Shown here: positions 23,469 to 35,240 of the stretch, in pieces
Position numbering within the stretch: the stretch's first letter is position 1
Layout: each line of letters begins with the position of its first letter
Assembly (NCBI GenBank): GCA_963281255.1
Contig: OY725491.1
Span: 3,410,001 to 3,474,000, forward strand
From: Aphrocallistes beatrix
Taxonomy: Eukaryota; Porifera; Hexactinellida; Sceptrulophora; Aphrocallistidae
Reading direction: 5' to 3'
DNA length: 64,000 nucleotides
The notes under the pieces: model-generated
What the model was told of the DNA's origin: nothing
Database searches by the model: none
What the model saw: the letters and a program-made list of their open reading frames with translations, nothing else
Position numbers and translations under genes: made by a program

Positions 23469-24022
23469 GGGGAATTCCATGTCAAGTCAACCAGCCATTT
23501 CACCAACATCAACCGATTTGTTTCAAAGTCGGTCCATCCATAGCTCTATACTAGTCATTTATTATGTTCAATTTTCAAATCATTCGGTCAACTGGTTCCA
23601 GACTTATGACGTCACAAAATTACCATTTTTTTAATACTAAATCTACATATCTCAAAATTTGGAAACTAACCTCACTTACTAAAACTCGTACAAAATCGTC
23701 AATATTTGTCTGATTGACACTAAACTTTACAATTTAATAGTCTAAAATGTGCTGAATTCAATGAAGTTGAAAACAAATTGATGTTCGTTCGCTTTGTACC
23801 TCAAAAATGGAACAGAAACTAATACCGGAAGTGAAACCGGAACTATGACATAGCATTCGGGGAGATTTTCAAAACCAAAATTTTAGTCTTCTATCTTGTT
23901 GTATATACAGACTTTGCCATGTGTAGAAATTTTGATTTGGTTTTGAAGTATTCCCTTCGAGTTATTTCAGTTTTGCTGTCAATGACTGCAACCAGTGATA
24001 TTTAAAAATTTCTTAAATGTTC
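23469..24022 (+). repeat. Left 554-bp inverted arm
   Basis: It begins GGGGAATTCCATGTCAAGTC and ends TTTCTTAAATGTTC. It is inverted relative to 27758-28310, with only scattered differences by eye. Small open frames in both arms are mirror copies and probably not genes. Confidence 0.9.
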
Positions 24023-24249
24023 AAAGATAATGTAATCTGATGCTGTTCCCATGATCTTGGGATTAATTTGTGTTCTTCTTTTCCTCGCCATAAACTAGCT
24101 ATTCGTTATAATACATTACTTTTCTAAACTCAGAACACATTCTATATAGACACTTGTATGATCTTTTTCACATCTACAACATTTCAAGTGTTCTCTAGCC
24201 TATAGGCATATATTCTAAGTATCAAGTAATCAACATGTAAGGTATTTAA

Positions 24250-27200
24250 TTAATATACTTGTTTTCTTCTGGTAGTAATTCGTGATTCAATTATTTCACA
24301 TGTTGCTTTTGTATCAAGTGGGGAAATTTTATACTTTCGTGCACTTTTTGATGAAGGTATTGGGGCTGATATTTTGCATAGAATATCATTTTCAGGAATA
24401 TAACAAATGTCTTCTCTTGAAGGCCAGAAGAAACAATTTTCTGGTCGTCCTGGCCCTTTGGGATGCATGAAGCTGACCTTTATATCACCTTCTTCTTCAC
24501 ACACCTCTTCGATATACCCTATATACCAGTTGTCATCATACAAACAGGTAATATAATCATTCTTATGAATGTAGGGTAGTTCGAGAGTTTTTGTAGGATC
24601 TGTTACACGATTTGATGTAAAGTCGTATGTAAGATTATATGTAATTTGTTCAATAATTATTTTGGCTGCAATTAGGTTTGTAGTCAATGGTGTAAACTGA
24701 TGGTAGCTGCGGGTTCCAGGTAAAGTCTTGATGTTGATGAATCTATAAATAATTTTGTGGTAAATTTAATCTGGGCTATAAATTTTCATTTAAGATCGGT
24801 TCAATTTTATAACTGACTTACCTTTTGTCGAAGTTTTCCCGTAGTTTGGTTACTTGAATTTCCGGGATGAAGAAAAATTGGATAGTTAGAGACTAGAAGT
24901 TGTTGAACAAAATTCAAACATTTGAAGTGGTGTTAAATATGGTTTTCCTTTGTTCTCTGTAGACTTGCTCTGGCAGTTACTCTCTTCACTGTTCCCCCGA
25001 TGCCATCACAAGGGGATTTTCCATGCGAAGTAGCAAAGAAATTCCAAACTGCTTCAATTCCAAAATCACTTTGATGCTGACACAAGTTGTACAAATTTTT
25101 CTTATTTTTATATTGTCCAGCACACCCGTCGCTAAAATATTCCAATTTCCTTATTTTTGGATCTATTATCTTTAAATATTCCGTGAACAATTTTTGGATT
25201 AGGTAAACCATTGCAACATCATGAACTGTATCATCTGAAATGAAACAAAACGATTTATTGCAAAGAATACCTACATAGATGTAAGGAAGAATATAAACCT
25301 TGCACTGATCCACATAACAATTACTTAATATTCAACTTACCATTTTCTCAATAGTAAATCACGATTGGATGCAGAGTCGCTTGTACTTTATTCCGATGAA
25401 AACCTTGGACTTCGTCTTGGACAACAAAGGAATAATTTTCTGCAAAGTCTACCAAAACGATAGCTGAATCTAAATCAAGGACATCTTTTCGTCTTTTAAA
25501 ATTCGAAGTTTGAGCTCGGGAAATATAAGAATGTGAGGTCAGTTTGTCAATTGAATATACCAAAATATCATAAAAATCTTGGAGAGTTGTTAAGTGTACC
25601 TCTAAGGTAGACTTATCTGTACTTTCCCATTGATTATATTTTATTAGTTCCTGGCAAGAATAATAAACTGCAATAAATATGCTAAATTTAGTTATCGACA
25701 TGATAAACACCTAAGATAATTAGTCGTACCTGTGGATTTCTTCCCTTTATTATCGTTCTGATATAGTTACTGAGGTTTTCACTTCCAGGACACTTCTCAC
25801 ATCTATGAATCATGCAATCTGAATTTTCAGTCGAACATACTAACTTTGACATCAAATCTTTGTATGTCTCCTGGATATCGAGGGCATCAACAAGAAGAAT
25901 TGCATTTTGATGAATAGAGCAAACGCATACAGAGTGTGTCCCATGTGAGTCAGTCAATATACACCACTTTGGACGGAGTTCACAAAACTTCGAAAAGGAA
26001 ATCTACAGTGATATTTTCAAAGTAAAGCAGAATTAATTGGATCAGTGATAGCAACTATAACCCAAACCTTTAGATCTGGATACTTGCTTTTGAATTCTGC
26101 ATATAACTCTTTTAAATTTGATAGGATTAATCTTTTTTGAACATGAATGTTACGTCCAATACTGATATAGTCTCTCTTTCCAGGCATTTGGCGTGAGTAT
26201 TCATCATCTTGATAAAATGATTCGACAAGTCTAATCGTTTCATCAGGTAGCTTTTTTCCTAATTTCTGAAATATTTTTATTTTAAATATTTATGAACTGT
26301 CTATCTTGTTTATATAATATCAAATCTAAATACATGCTATTGCAATAATCTACCTCTTTTGCTTCCGACTTCTCTAAAGATGCTCGTTTTCTTGAATAAT
26401 TTGCGTGACTCTCTAACTAGGTGAACAGATACTCCGAAATATTCTGATACGGTTTCACGTGAGCAAGATTGAGGCGCTAAGGTAAGGAGCTGCAATTGCT
26501 TTGGAGTATCCGATTGAGATACTTTCTCTCTAACCAAATTCATTAGTACATCATATTGTTCAGCCTTTTGTTCAATTGTTAAAGTTTTGATAGAATTAGT
26601 TGATTCTTCATGCGGTATATCATCGTATTCTCCTATTCTGGTAGGCTATAGACAGAAGTAATGTGAATATAATATATATGCAAACTGATGAAATGATTAA
26701 ATAACTCCAACCTCCAATCTTTCTTGCAATTTTGATAATTTTTCTTTAATCTGTACTTGCCTAGATTGAATATTGGACCCATGTGTTTTGATTGGCGAAA
26801 TGTTAAGAGCTTTAGGGAATCCTTCAATTACATCTTCCAACATTCCCTAGAATTGGGAATTTTCTGATCAAAAATGGATCAATAATTGTTTCTACATTAT
26901 TTGAGTTACATCTTACCTGAGTTAAAGCCAAGTCTAAACTTTGAATGTTAGTGCTGGCTATGATTGTTGAATTCTTGTATGTTGAAGGGGATTTGATAAT
27001 CTCGAAAGTTTGAAGGGATTTAGTTTGTTCATATTCTGCATTTCCATTTAGAATTGCAGAGAGATTGGAAGAACAATTCGAACAAACCTTATACCCAGGA
27101 ACAACAGAAACATCAAAGCATAATAAATCTGTATCCCTACTTTCAGTAATTACGACCTTTCCTATTTGTTAAATGTAAATAATATCTGCTATTAAAATTG

Positions 27201-27496
27201 TTGAAATATGCAACCAGTATTAAGCTTTCCTTTGTAATTTTTCTTCCCAGCATGGTGACCAAATGGATCACAACAAAAAGGGTTCAACGAAGTAAACCTA
27301 TCCAGATACTGCTTTTGATGATGTAGACATACTGTTTTAAGCTGTTTTTACGGATTCCTGTTCTCCATACTAATAATTCGATGTCTTCCTTTGAGAGTTC
27401 GATCATCTCTAAAATTCCAATTTTTCCATGTGTATGTATCATCTTATGACATTCGGAGTTTTCGACAACTCCTATTGAACAAGACGGTAACGACAT
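24250..27496 (-). pseudogene. Ten-exon gene of an uncharacterised invertebrate transposon-associated family (SDGxxxQYKN / CDGxGGTVKR), decayed
   Basis: Exons inferred from GT/AG sites, minus strand: about 27496-27215, 27161-26917, 26846-26712, 26645-26354, 26265-26068, 26002-25730, 25667-25341, 25234-24832 (possibly two) and 24742-24250; introns are 50-90 nt. Blocks in order: CLHHQKQYLDRF and CCDPFGHH; CSNCSSNL; LTLAPQSCS; SRQMPGKRDYISI with QKRLILSNLKELYAEF; SKFCELRPKWC with THSVCVCSIHQN; IVLVDFAENYSFVVQDEVQG; HDVAMVYLIQKLF, YFSDGCAGQYKNKKN, ATSHGKSPCDGIGGTVKR; a C-terminal FMHPKGPGRPE region. I recognise these blocks from many invertebrate predicted proteins of unknown function. Inference: DFAENY, SDG and CDG Asp residues could be an RNase H-like DDD/E site. 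Lesions: a frameshift before CLHH, a TGA after VIYY, frameshifts near 24965 and 24860, and Arg for the usual Trp in GFHRN. Confidence 0.72.
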
Positions 27497-27757
27497 GACA
27501 AATGATCAGTTTTGGAAGACATGTGGTGAAAGCCATTAACTCAATAGAGTAATCACACTCTTAAATATGTCAAATTCCATTTCTTTCTATACATAGCAAC
27601 CGTTATTTTGAATTGAAATTTAGTTGAGGTTTAGTCAGATAATTATAATTAACTGCATAGCATTTACAGAACTTTGTATCCTTGAATAAGAAATTTCGAG
27701 AAACAATCTCAATTAATAAGTAAGTCCGTTGTATTTGGGTACAGCCTTCAAACTTAC

Positions 27758-28310
27758 GAACATTTAAGAAATTTTTAAATATGACTGGTTGCAGTCATTG
27801 ACAGCAAAACTGAAATAACTCGAAGGGAATACTTCAAAACCAAATCAAAATTTCTACACATGGCAAAGTCTGTATATACAACAAGATATAAGACTAAAAT
27901 TTGGTTTTGAAAATCTCCCCGAATGCTATGTAATAGTTCCGGTTTCACTTACGGTATTAGTTTCTGTTCCATTTTTGAGGTACAAAGCGAACGAACATCA
28001 ATTTGTTTTCAACTTCATTGAATTCAGCACATTTTAGACTATTAAATTGTAAAGTTTAGTGTTAATCAGACGAATATTGACAATTTTGTACGAGTTTTAG
28101 TAAGTGAGGTTAGTTTCCAAATTTTGAGATATGTAGATTTAGTATTAAAAAAATGGTAATTTTGTGACGTCATAAGTCTGGAACCAGTTGACCGAATGAT
28201 TTGAAAATTGAACATAATAAATGACTAGTATAGAGCTATGGATGGACCGACTTTGAAACAAATCGGTTGATGTTGGTGAAATGGCTGGTTGACTTGACAT
28301 GGAATTCCCC
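27758..28310 (-). repeat. Right 554-bp inverted arm
   Basis: Mirror image of 23469-24022. Its inner end is GAACATTTAAGAAATTTTTA and its outer end GACTTGACATGGAATTCCCC. The sequences outside the arms on the two sides differ until the terminal repeats are reached. Confidence 0.9.
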
Positions 28311-28477
28311 GTAGGTATCATCAATAGTATATAAAATGATGGCAGTGTAATAATTTCAATTATCAACTCAGGATGCATCATTTATACATTTATTATATTT
28401 TAGTTTGGTCAACCAAGGGGTTCGGATAACTGAAGTTCGGATAACTGACGTTCTACTGTATTTAGGAGAAACGAGGT

Positions 28478-28537
28478 GTATCTCATACGGACACTTTGTG
28501 TCCAGAGCTACGCAGCACAAACAAGCAAAGCTTGCTT
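28478..28537. mobile_element. Fragment of Helitron-like family H (hairpin end)
   Basis: CGGACACTTTGTGTCC, then AGCTACGCAGCACAAACAAG and CAAAGCTTGCTTGT, match the GC-rich hairpin end of family H. Confidence 0.6.
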
Positions 28538-29160
28538 GTGTTTTATAATAGGGTGTTTCTGAGAGATCAGTTCACTTCATGGGTAGGCGTAAAGATGTTT
28601 TTAGTATTGTCTCATTTCCATAGAAGACAATTACTTCATTATGTCTTCACTTAATAGCAAATGAAGATAAATACGTACTACTACGACTAGTGAGGTGTGT
28701 CAAGAAATAGTTGAGAAGGGAACTTAAGGAGAACGGAACACCATATTGTCAGACTCCAAGTATTCCTTCTTGTTAGTCTTTGTGTATATCGGGAACTCCG
28801 CTTTTTTTTTAAAAGCTGAGCGCATATTCGTTACATCTTACGAGTTAGCGATCTGTCGTCACGATAGATACTTAGTAAATGAAATGCAATATTTTCCAAG
28901 GAACTCGGTACACCAGTTGGCATTTTTCTTCCTTATAATTTACTTGTTTTCGAATCGCTTCGTCAACTAAGGGAAATCGAGACTGGTTTACAGAACGCTG
29001 ATTATCCACTAACAGCAAAGCTTAGTGATGGGTTAGGTGGATCAAACTCACACACGATCTACAATCAAAAGCACCTCCATCGGGACAGAACAACTAATAA
29101 TGTTATCGTCATTCTTTCAACGAAATAATGACGGCCAGGATCCTGTACTGGATAACAACG
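28538..29160. other. No feature seen
   Basis: Open frame 28746-28970 has no recognisable coding signal; nothing else is supportable. Confidence 0.4.
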
Positions 29161-29164
29161 TTAA

Positions 29165-30516
29165 GGATACCGCCCGTGAAAAATCCATAGGTTTGGCTTA
29201 CAGCATATATCAAGAATAGAGATATATAAAATGTTAAGCGTGGGCAGGTAGTGCAATTAAAAAATATTGAGACATGCCAAACAGTTTTTGGTTCGCATTT
29301 CTAGTTTTTGAGTTACAGCGTCTCAAAGTCGGGTTTTTTTTTCGTTTTTCCCTAGCACATCTTAATGGTAAGCCCTCCTCCACTCTGTTTTTTGAAACAC
29401 ATGTTTGGATCAAATGCTTCGAAAATTTATTCATATATAGTCTATAAAATTTGCAATCGCATAGAACCAAAAGAAAGTAAAAATAACCAAAATTGTGAAT
29501 TTTATAGGGGTTTGAAAATTTAAAACTTAGCATTCCATTCCATGTAGTACACTTATTATTTAAGAATCAGATATATACAGTCTTGAAAAGTATATTAGGA
29601 ATTGAGAGCTAAGAATTTGGGTGTATATTTCCCGAGATATGGAGGAATCTGTTTTTGGACCATAAATGGGGGGCTTTGACCGAATTTTGGAGATAAATGC
29701 TTTGAACTTCCAAAATAATCATGTTGAGTGCTTCAAAATTTCTTTATACATTGCTAGTGACTATTGCATTGTTTTTGAGTATAATAGCTACTTTTGGGAA
29801 CTTCTTTCATGACAAGATTCGCCATTTTCTAATATATTCAAAGTTCTCCATAGAATTTGTATTACAATAAAATCGATGATAAGTCAAGAAATATTTACTT
29901 TTTGAGAAAGAGATGTTTGAGGAACCTATATATTATCATATATATCCTTTCATTTAAGATTATAATAGATTATATATCTTCAATAGTTTTAAGCATTGAC
30001 ATCGAGCACTATCAGGGCCATAGAGAGGTTTGATGTCCGAACTTTACCTACGATATACTATAACTTACGAACTAATGGTCGGATCTGAACAAAATTTTTT
30101 TAAAACTGTTCAGAATTCTTTTCTATACACAATAGTTAATATCACAACGGCCATTTCCCGAGCATTTTAGAAATGAAGTCCCTCATAAAGATATTTTTGA
30201 TTGGATTTTAAGTGCCTCTTTTTCTAAATTCATCTGCTTTATAATATTTAAATGGGCCAAAACCATTTTGAGGTTCATATAATTGAAAAATATCAGATAA
30301 GTTAGAAAATAATTGATTAATGCGCCGCAAAACCACGAATAACTTTCCGATTTTTAGTACGACTGAGCTTTAGGTGCTCAGTTCTAGAATATCAAAATAA
30401 ATACCGTCCAACAAGTACGATTAGATGGTAGACTACTCAATAATCCGATGGAATTAGCAATAAAAAAGTTCACTATTTTTTTAAATGTCAGGCGATGTTT
30501 TTCGAGGGCGGTATCC
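29165..30516. mobile_element. 1.35-kb non-autonomous TTAA element
   Basis: Ends GGATACCGCCCGTGAAAAAT and, inverted, GGATACCGCCCTCGAAAAAC are flanked by TTAA on each side (29161-29164, 30517-30520). TTAA duplication is used by piggyBac and Kolobok transposases, but the terminal sequence does not let me choose. No coding region. Related pieces lie at 7773-8540 and 22578-22605. Confidence 0.85.
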
Positions 30517-30520
30517 TTAA

Positions 30521-31804
30521 TTCCTAATCAGTATCACCATTTTATCATCAATTCATAGCAAACTTTCAGTTTGTCTCTATCTCATCTCTTTTCCAGTTAT
30601 TAAAATTCTAACACCTAGCCAAAGTGTGAAAATATCTAAAATTTAGTTCGAACATTTTCAAGTATTGTGATAATCCATAATAACTCCATAATAAATAACG
30701 ATTTTCAGTTTATTTGCATAGTCATCAACACCTATATATGATGGCGTCATCATAAAAGGTATTAGGATATAATATCAACATGTATTCGTTGGAAGTTTTA
30801 TTCTAATACTTTTCATAGTAAAGTTATTAAAGTTTGAATATTTCCATATACTTCACTTTTTTTATATACGTACGTATGAATAATCCTATTTTCTCCAAAC
30901 ATAATATAATATACATTGTTTACATTCAACTGGAGTATAGTGAAGGATTAACTTGTTCTTAACATTGTTTAGAAATGTACATTTCTCAAATTATTCAATT
31001 AACTTTACTCACACTCATTATCTCACACATGTTTTTAGTAATTGGTGCAAAATCTGAACAATGGAAATTGATTAGTATTACTTGGTGTGAAATAAAATTG
31101 GATTTTTAATTGCAAATTGTGGGGAAATGGCGCGAGATTGAAAAATTCTTCAACTGCAAAAGTTTTTCTAGTAAGCTAATGAATGTGCCATAAGCGTCCA
31201 AAAATTTGATGGGGGTTCCATTCATAGATCCAGATTTCACACAATGTCTGCCCTTTCAAAGGTGTCTCATTTTGTCATTTTGTGTTGGATGAAATATCGT
31301 ACACGGAGGCGCAACCCCGAGGTTTGGGTTGCACCTTTTCTCAAATTTTCTTTTAATTATTGCTTGAGATGTGATGAGGATAGAGCTTGCAGAGAAAAAT
31401 TTTAATATATTCAACCATTCAAATAGTTGGTCACTATATGTAGTTTAGTCGGCAAGCTAAATAAATTGTTGGTGGTCAATCGATTTTTCATACGTGATAA
31501 CCATAGGTAAATAATACCTTGGCTACCTCTATCTTCAACTGAAATACCAATTATCGTTGATGTACCAGTTTTCCCTCACTGTGATAAGCTGTTACTGATT
31601 CCGCAATATCTCTTTGATAATTCCAAATGGATTGTTTCAGGGGATTTACGTGTATCTTGTATATCAACTCAATGGTTTTTGTTTGTTTGTTCGAATTGAT
31701 TTAGCAATTGGCAGGGGTTAGAAACTTGGTAAGTAGGTGTGAAATAATATTTATACAAGAACGTTGAAGGACTAAGCGATTCGACCCAGAAGGTTGACAA
31801 ATTA
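30521..31804. other. No feature seen
   Basis: AT-rich intergenic sequence without a supportable gene. Confidence 0.4.
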
Positions 31805-32573
31805 CCGGGTAACCAATAAGTTCTGTTACAAACTTGATTGGGTATATAATTTCTTAAACTCAAATGATCTTAGTTATTATGGTCTTTAGAGATATTAATT
31901 CGAATAATTTCAATGATTTTAAAAGATTTTTGATTTTAATATCTAGAAATGTGTTTAATATCGCGAGTTTTGAGTAGAAAAAATGTGTCCTGGCACGTAG
32001 CGAAAATTGCGAATCAGAGGGCACTGCTTTTTGAATTATCTTTCTAGACTCTTCAAATTCTAGGAAAAATTAGCACACACATTTTCCTCGAACACTCTAA
32101 ATTTTTAGAAATATACGATGTTCAGACCAGTGCAATTTGAGGATCAATTGGATTAGATTTTTTGTGTGTTAAAAAAAGTGCAATTTAGAGAAATTTACAA
32201 AATATATCTAATTTGAACTGCAAATGACTAACTTTTTCTCATGTCCGAAAATGAATTCAGTGGATTCATGAAAAAATTATGTGGTGAATGAAAAGTATCT
32301 GGTACTAAATCGTCATGGAACATCGATTATGTAGCCAATTTATACAGAAGTAGCGGGACCTGATTTGCAATTTTTGCTCTGTGCCAGGACACATTTTTTA
32401 TTCACCAAACTCACCATACAAAACACAGTTCTATCTCTCAGACGCGAAAAATCTTCTTAAATTGTTGAAAGTATTAGGATTACAATCTCTAAAGACCATA
32501 ATAACAAAGGCTGTTTGAGTATAAGAAATTATATACCCAATGAAGCTTTTAACAGAACTTATTCGTCACCCGG
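31805..32573. mobile_element. 769-bp foldback mariner-type MITE
   Basis: It begins CGGGTAACCAATAAGTTCTG and ends CAGAACTTATTCGTCACCCG, with TA on both sides (31803-31804, 32574-32575). Internal landmarks TATTATGGTCTTTAGAGAT and TGTGTCCTGGCACGTAGCG match the MITE at 15499-16248. The arms are more diverged than in that copy. Confidence 0.82.
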
Positions 32574-32768
32574 TACATATCATTAGTTATGATAGAGAAA
32601 CGTTGTTTCAACACAATAAAATACATAATAGAGATACAGCTGCATCAATTTTTGACAATTCAATAGTTATTACAATATATATTAAATATATACAAATAAT
32701 TCAACACATCTAAATAATATTTTACACCTTTATATACATATTTTCACACCTTTTGAAGAAGACCTGAT
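32574..32768. other. AT-rich spacer
   Basis: No feature seen between the MITE and the mariner coding region. Confidence 0.4.
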
Positions 32769-33680
32769 TTGGATCATACAAAACGTGATTTTAGGGCTAT
32801 GATCTTAATTTTGTTCAAACTCCAAAAGACAAGGGTAGAACTCCACGAAGCTCTAGAGAAGCATTTCCCTGATGTAGTTCCTTCTCTAAGAAGAGTTGAG
32901 CGATGGTACTCTGAATTCAAGCATGGAAATTTCACTCTTGATGATGCCCCATGAACTGAATGCCCGAATATTTTGAATATCGCTGAAAATGTGCACCTAG
33001 TCCAAGATCTAATAAGGGGAGACCCTCATGTAACGTACGCTCAGTTAGAGCATGATACCAAGTTATGCTCGGGGACAATCAAAAATATTTTGCATAAAGA
33101 GCTTGGTGTCAGGAAGGTGTGTGCCCGGTGGATCACCCATTCCTTAACTTTGGAGCAGAAAAAGCCCCGAGTAGATTTTTGTGAAATTATGCTTAAAAGA
33201 TTTGCAAATGGTACTTCTAGAGCTGTTTCAGAGATACTCACAGGGGATGAGACATGGATATATCACTATGATCCAGAGACAAAAAGGCAATCCAAAGAAT
33301 GGATCGAAAAAGACGCCTTGCCCCCAACAAAAGTCCGCAGGATTGGATCAGTCAGAAAACAGATGTGGGCCATTTTGCTAGTGGGCCATTGAGCTAGTGG
33401 TTTTGTTGAAGCTGTACCACTTGAGGATAGGAAAACGGTTACTGCTGACTGATATACCACAGTATGCCTTCCTAAAGTCTTCAGCGCCATTGAAACGCAA
33501 CGTGAAAGGACTGGTGTCAGAGGAATCCTGTTCACCATGATAATGCGACATCTCACACCACACTCAGAACTAGTGAGTTTGTAGAAAATTCTCATATCGG
33601 AACACTCCCACACCCACCCTACAGTTTTGATTTAGCCCCCTACGACTTCTGGCTCATCTCTAAACTTAACGCTCCCGTAT
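32769..33680 (+). pseudogene. Mariner-family transposase, DD34D residues retained but frame broken
   Basis: N-terminal helix-turn-helix part: DFRAMILILFKLQKTRVELH and RRVERWYSEFKHG (32769-32954). After a TGA come NIAENVHLVQDLI and TIKNILHKELGVRK, then LTGDETWIYHYDPETKRQSK (first catalytic Asp, GDE) up to a TGA at about 33390. After frame changes the third part (about 33528-33670) reads HHDNATSHTTLR and HPPYSFDLAPYDFWL, with the second and third catalytic Asp 35 residues apart (DD34D). At least three in-frame stops or frameshifts make it inactive. It would have moved by TA-targeted cut and paste. Terminal inverted repeats were not identified. Confidence 0.88.
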
Positions 33681-34419
33681 ACTACTATTATTTGTATATA
33701 AAGAATTTTTTTCAAATTTTCAAGTTTATTTTCTTTTTATAGGAAGGTTAGAAAAGGAGTCCTTAACGATTTACAAGGGGTTTGGAGTTAAATCTTCATT
33801 ATATTTATACTAATAATGAATGAAAAGATCATTCAGATACAGAAGTGGGAAATATCATTTAAGTCATTTATCCATGGTCCAATGACGAATGATGATAAAG
33901 TAAAATACTTTCCAAAGCCAATTGTTCTTATCCATGGTCCAAAATGCTTCACATGTGAGAGATCAATATTATTTCTAACTAATTGATTGTAGATTATTTG
34001 GCTTTGAGTCGGCAATGATATATGTAGATCATTTATTTATACATCTGATATCTGCATTTTGGATGAATCGGAGCTCCCTGTACTGTTTAGAGGTAAACTG
34101 TACTCCAAGCCTGGTCTAGTAACGCCAAACCGGCCAGATACACAACCAGCCACTTGGGGTATTCACAGCCCCCGGTGTCTATAACCCAACACCTTCAACT
34201 CCACAAGGGGATTTCTTCCACCAAAATTATTCTCCTCCCCATGGAGCTTCTCACACCCTCCCAATGGTCAAGTGATTAATTACTTTTGATAGAAGTTTTT
34301 TGACTAATAACAAATGGAGAAACCAGTCCACCGCCTGGAGTAAGTCTCGGAGGAGAGGGGGCGAGGGGGGTCGGGGTTGGGGGTATGGGACAGGGAGTGA
34401 CACTGGTACTCAGCTCTGA
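33681..34419. other. No gene; short duplicated ATCCATGGTCCAA motif
   Basis: TTATCCATGGTCCAA occurs at about 33869 and 33929 in direct orientation, and a GC-richer stretch lies at 34110-34400. No coding sequence is supported. Confidence 0.35.
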
Positions 34420-34779
34420 TCAGCCGAACCCATTCTGAATCATCTGTGAATATGACGAAGTTGACGAAGGCAGGAGAGACGGGAACTGAGTCGTTAGGAG
34501 AAAGTTGAGCTGTGCGTTGTGGCGGTGCAGCTTCTCTAGGTCGGAGAGACGATCTGAAGTTGCAATGAAGGAGGTAGCTAGAGTTACGAGCTTACTGCTA
34601 CTGCCATTCAGAAGGCAGTCAGGATGCAGGTAAAAGGTGTTGTAGTTAGATGGTAGGGGATGCAGAATTAGGTTCAGAGATCGCTGTGGATCTCTCTTAC
34701 CAATGAAAAAACATGTAAATATATAATATAAGGCCAGAACAAATATAAAATATTTCAAATATTTTGTTAGCCTCATCAC
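34420..34779 (-). CDS. Hypothetical type II membrane protein or first exon
   Basis: ORF of 119 codons starting MMRLTKYLK, then a hydrophobic segment at residues 8-28 (YFIFVLALYYIFTCFF) and a luminal-type part with an NGSS glycosylation sequon. A short basic N-terminus followed by one membrane span looks like a signal anchor, as in Golgi glycosyltransferases. No catalytic domain follows. A possible donor (AATGGGTTCGG) sits at the end, so this could be exon 1 of a host gene. Chance remains a real alternative. Confidence 0.3.
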   Translation of the reverse strand: MMRLTKYLKYFIFVLALYYIFTCFFIGKRDPQRSLNLILHPLPSNYNTFYLHPDCLLNGSSSKLVTLATSFIATSDRLSDLEKLHRHNAQLNFLLTTQFPSLLPSSTSSYSQMIQNGFG

Positions 34780-34969
34780 TAATTTTAATTAGTATACTTC
34801 TCTTGGATCAAGACAGTGCATATCCTCGGTTATCCGAACACTTTGGTTCCTTGGAAAGTTACTATTTATTAAAACTATTAGAAACGAGTGTTCAGTAGAT
34901 AGAAATTTATTTGCTTGCTATTCAGTATTAAATATTTATTTTAAATCTAGAAACAGATTCTTGAGAGGG

Positions 34970-35240
34970 AGGGAGGCAGGAGAGGTGGTGGGGGCATTGG
35001 TGGTGGGGGCATTGGAGGCGGGGGCAGAAGCAGGGGCAGAAGCGGGGGCGTTAGAAGCGGGGGCGTTAGAAGCAGGGGAAGAAGCGGGGCGTTAGAAGCG
35101 GGGGCGTTAGAAGCGGGGGCGTTAGAAGCAGGGGAAGAAGCGGGGCGTTAGAAGCAGGGGTAGAAGCGGGGGCGTTAGAAGCAGGGGCAGAAGCGGGGGC
35201 GTTAGAGGCGGGGGCAGAGGGGAGGAGGAGGGGAAGAATG
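34970..35240. repeat. G-rich minisatellite, 15-bp unit
   Basis: Variants of GAAGCGGGGGCGTTA and GAAGCAGGGGCA repeat about 15-18 times. The plus strand has G4-G6 runs every 15 nt or so, and is therefore able to form G-quadruplexes. It stands out sharply from the AT-rich surroundings. Confidence 0.9.

Larger units (their letters stand above)
23307..28458. mobile_element. 5.15-kb TIR element with 554-bp inverted arms and a ten-exon gene
   Basis: The terminal inverted repeats of about 24 bp are TAGTAGGACGTCAGTTATCC on the left and CAGTAGAACGTCAGTTATCC on the right (inverted). They are flanked by TA (23305-23306, 28459-28460) and resemble pogo/Tigger ends. Inside, two highly similar inverted arms of about 554 bp lie at 23469-24022 and 27758-28310. 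Between the arms is a minus-strand multi-exon gene (24250-27496). The arrangement of long subterminal arms, CAGT ends and a non-pogo gene is unusual. Confidence 0.8.

Noticed and set aside
23431-23634. Identical small ORFs in the two 554-bp arms as real genes
   Set aside because: They are mirror copies within inverted repeats, short, and without recognisable motifs.
25341-25380. In-frame TGA before a good splice donor as a possible selenocysteine or recoding site
   Set aside because: The same gene has several other frameshifts, so an ordinary nonsense mutation is the simpler reading.
33041-33613. Minus-strand ORFs over the mariner
   Set aside because: Antisense shadows of the plus-strand transposase.
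34970-35240. Gly/Ala-rich protein encoded by the G-rich minisatellite
   Set aside because: Unit lengths vary and break the frame; no start or flanking coding signal.
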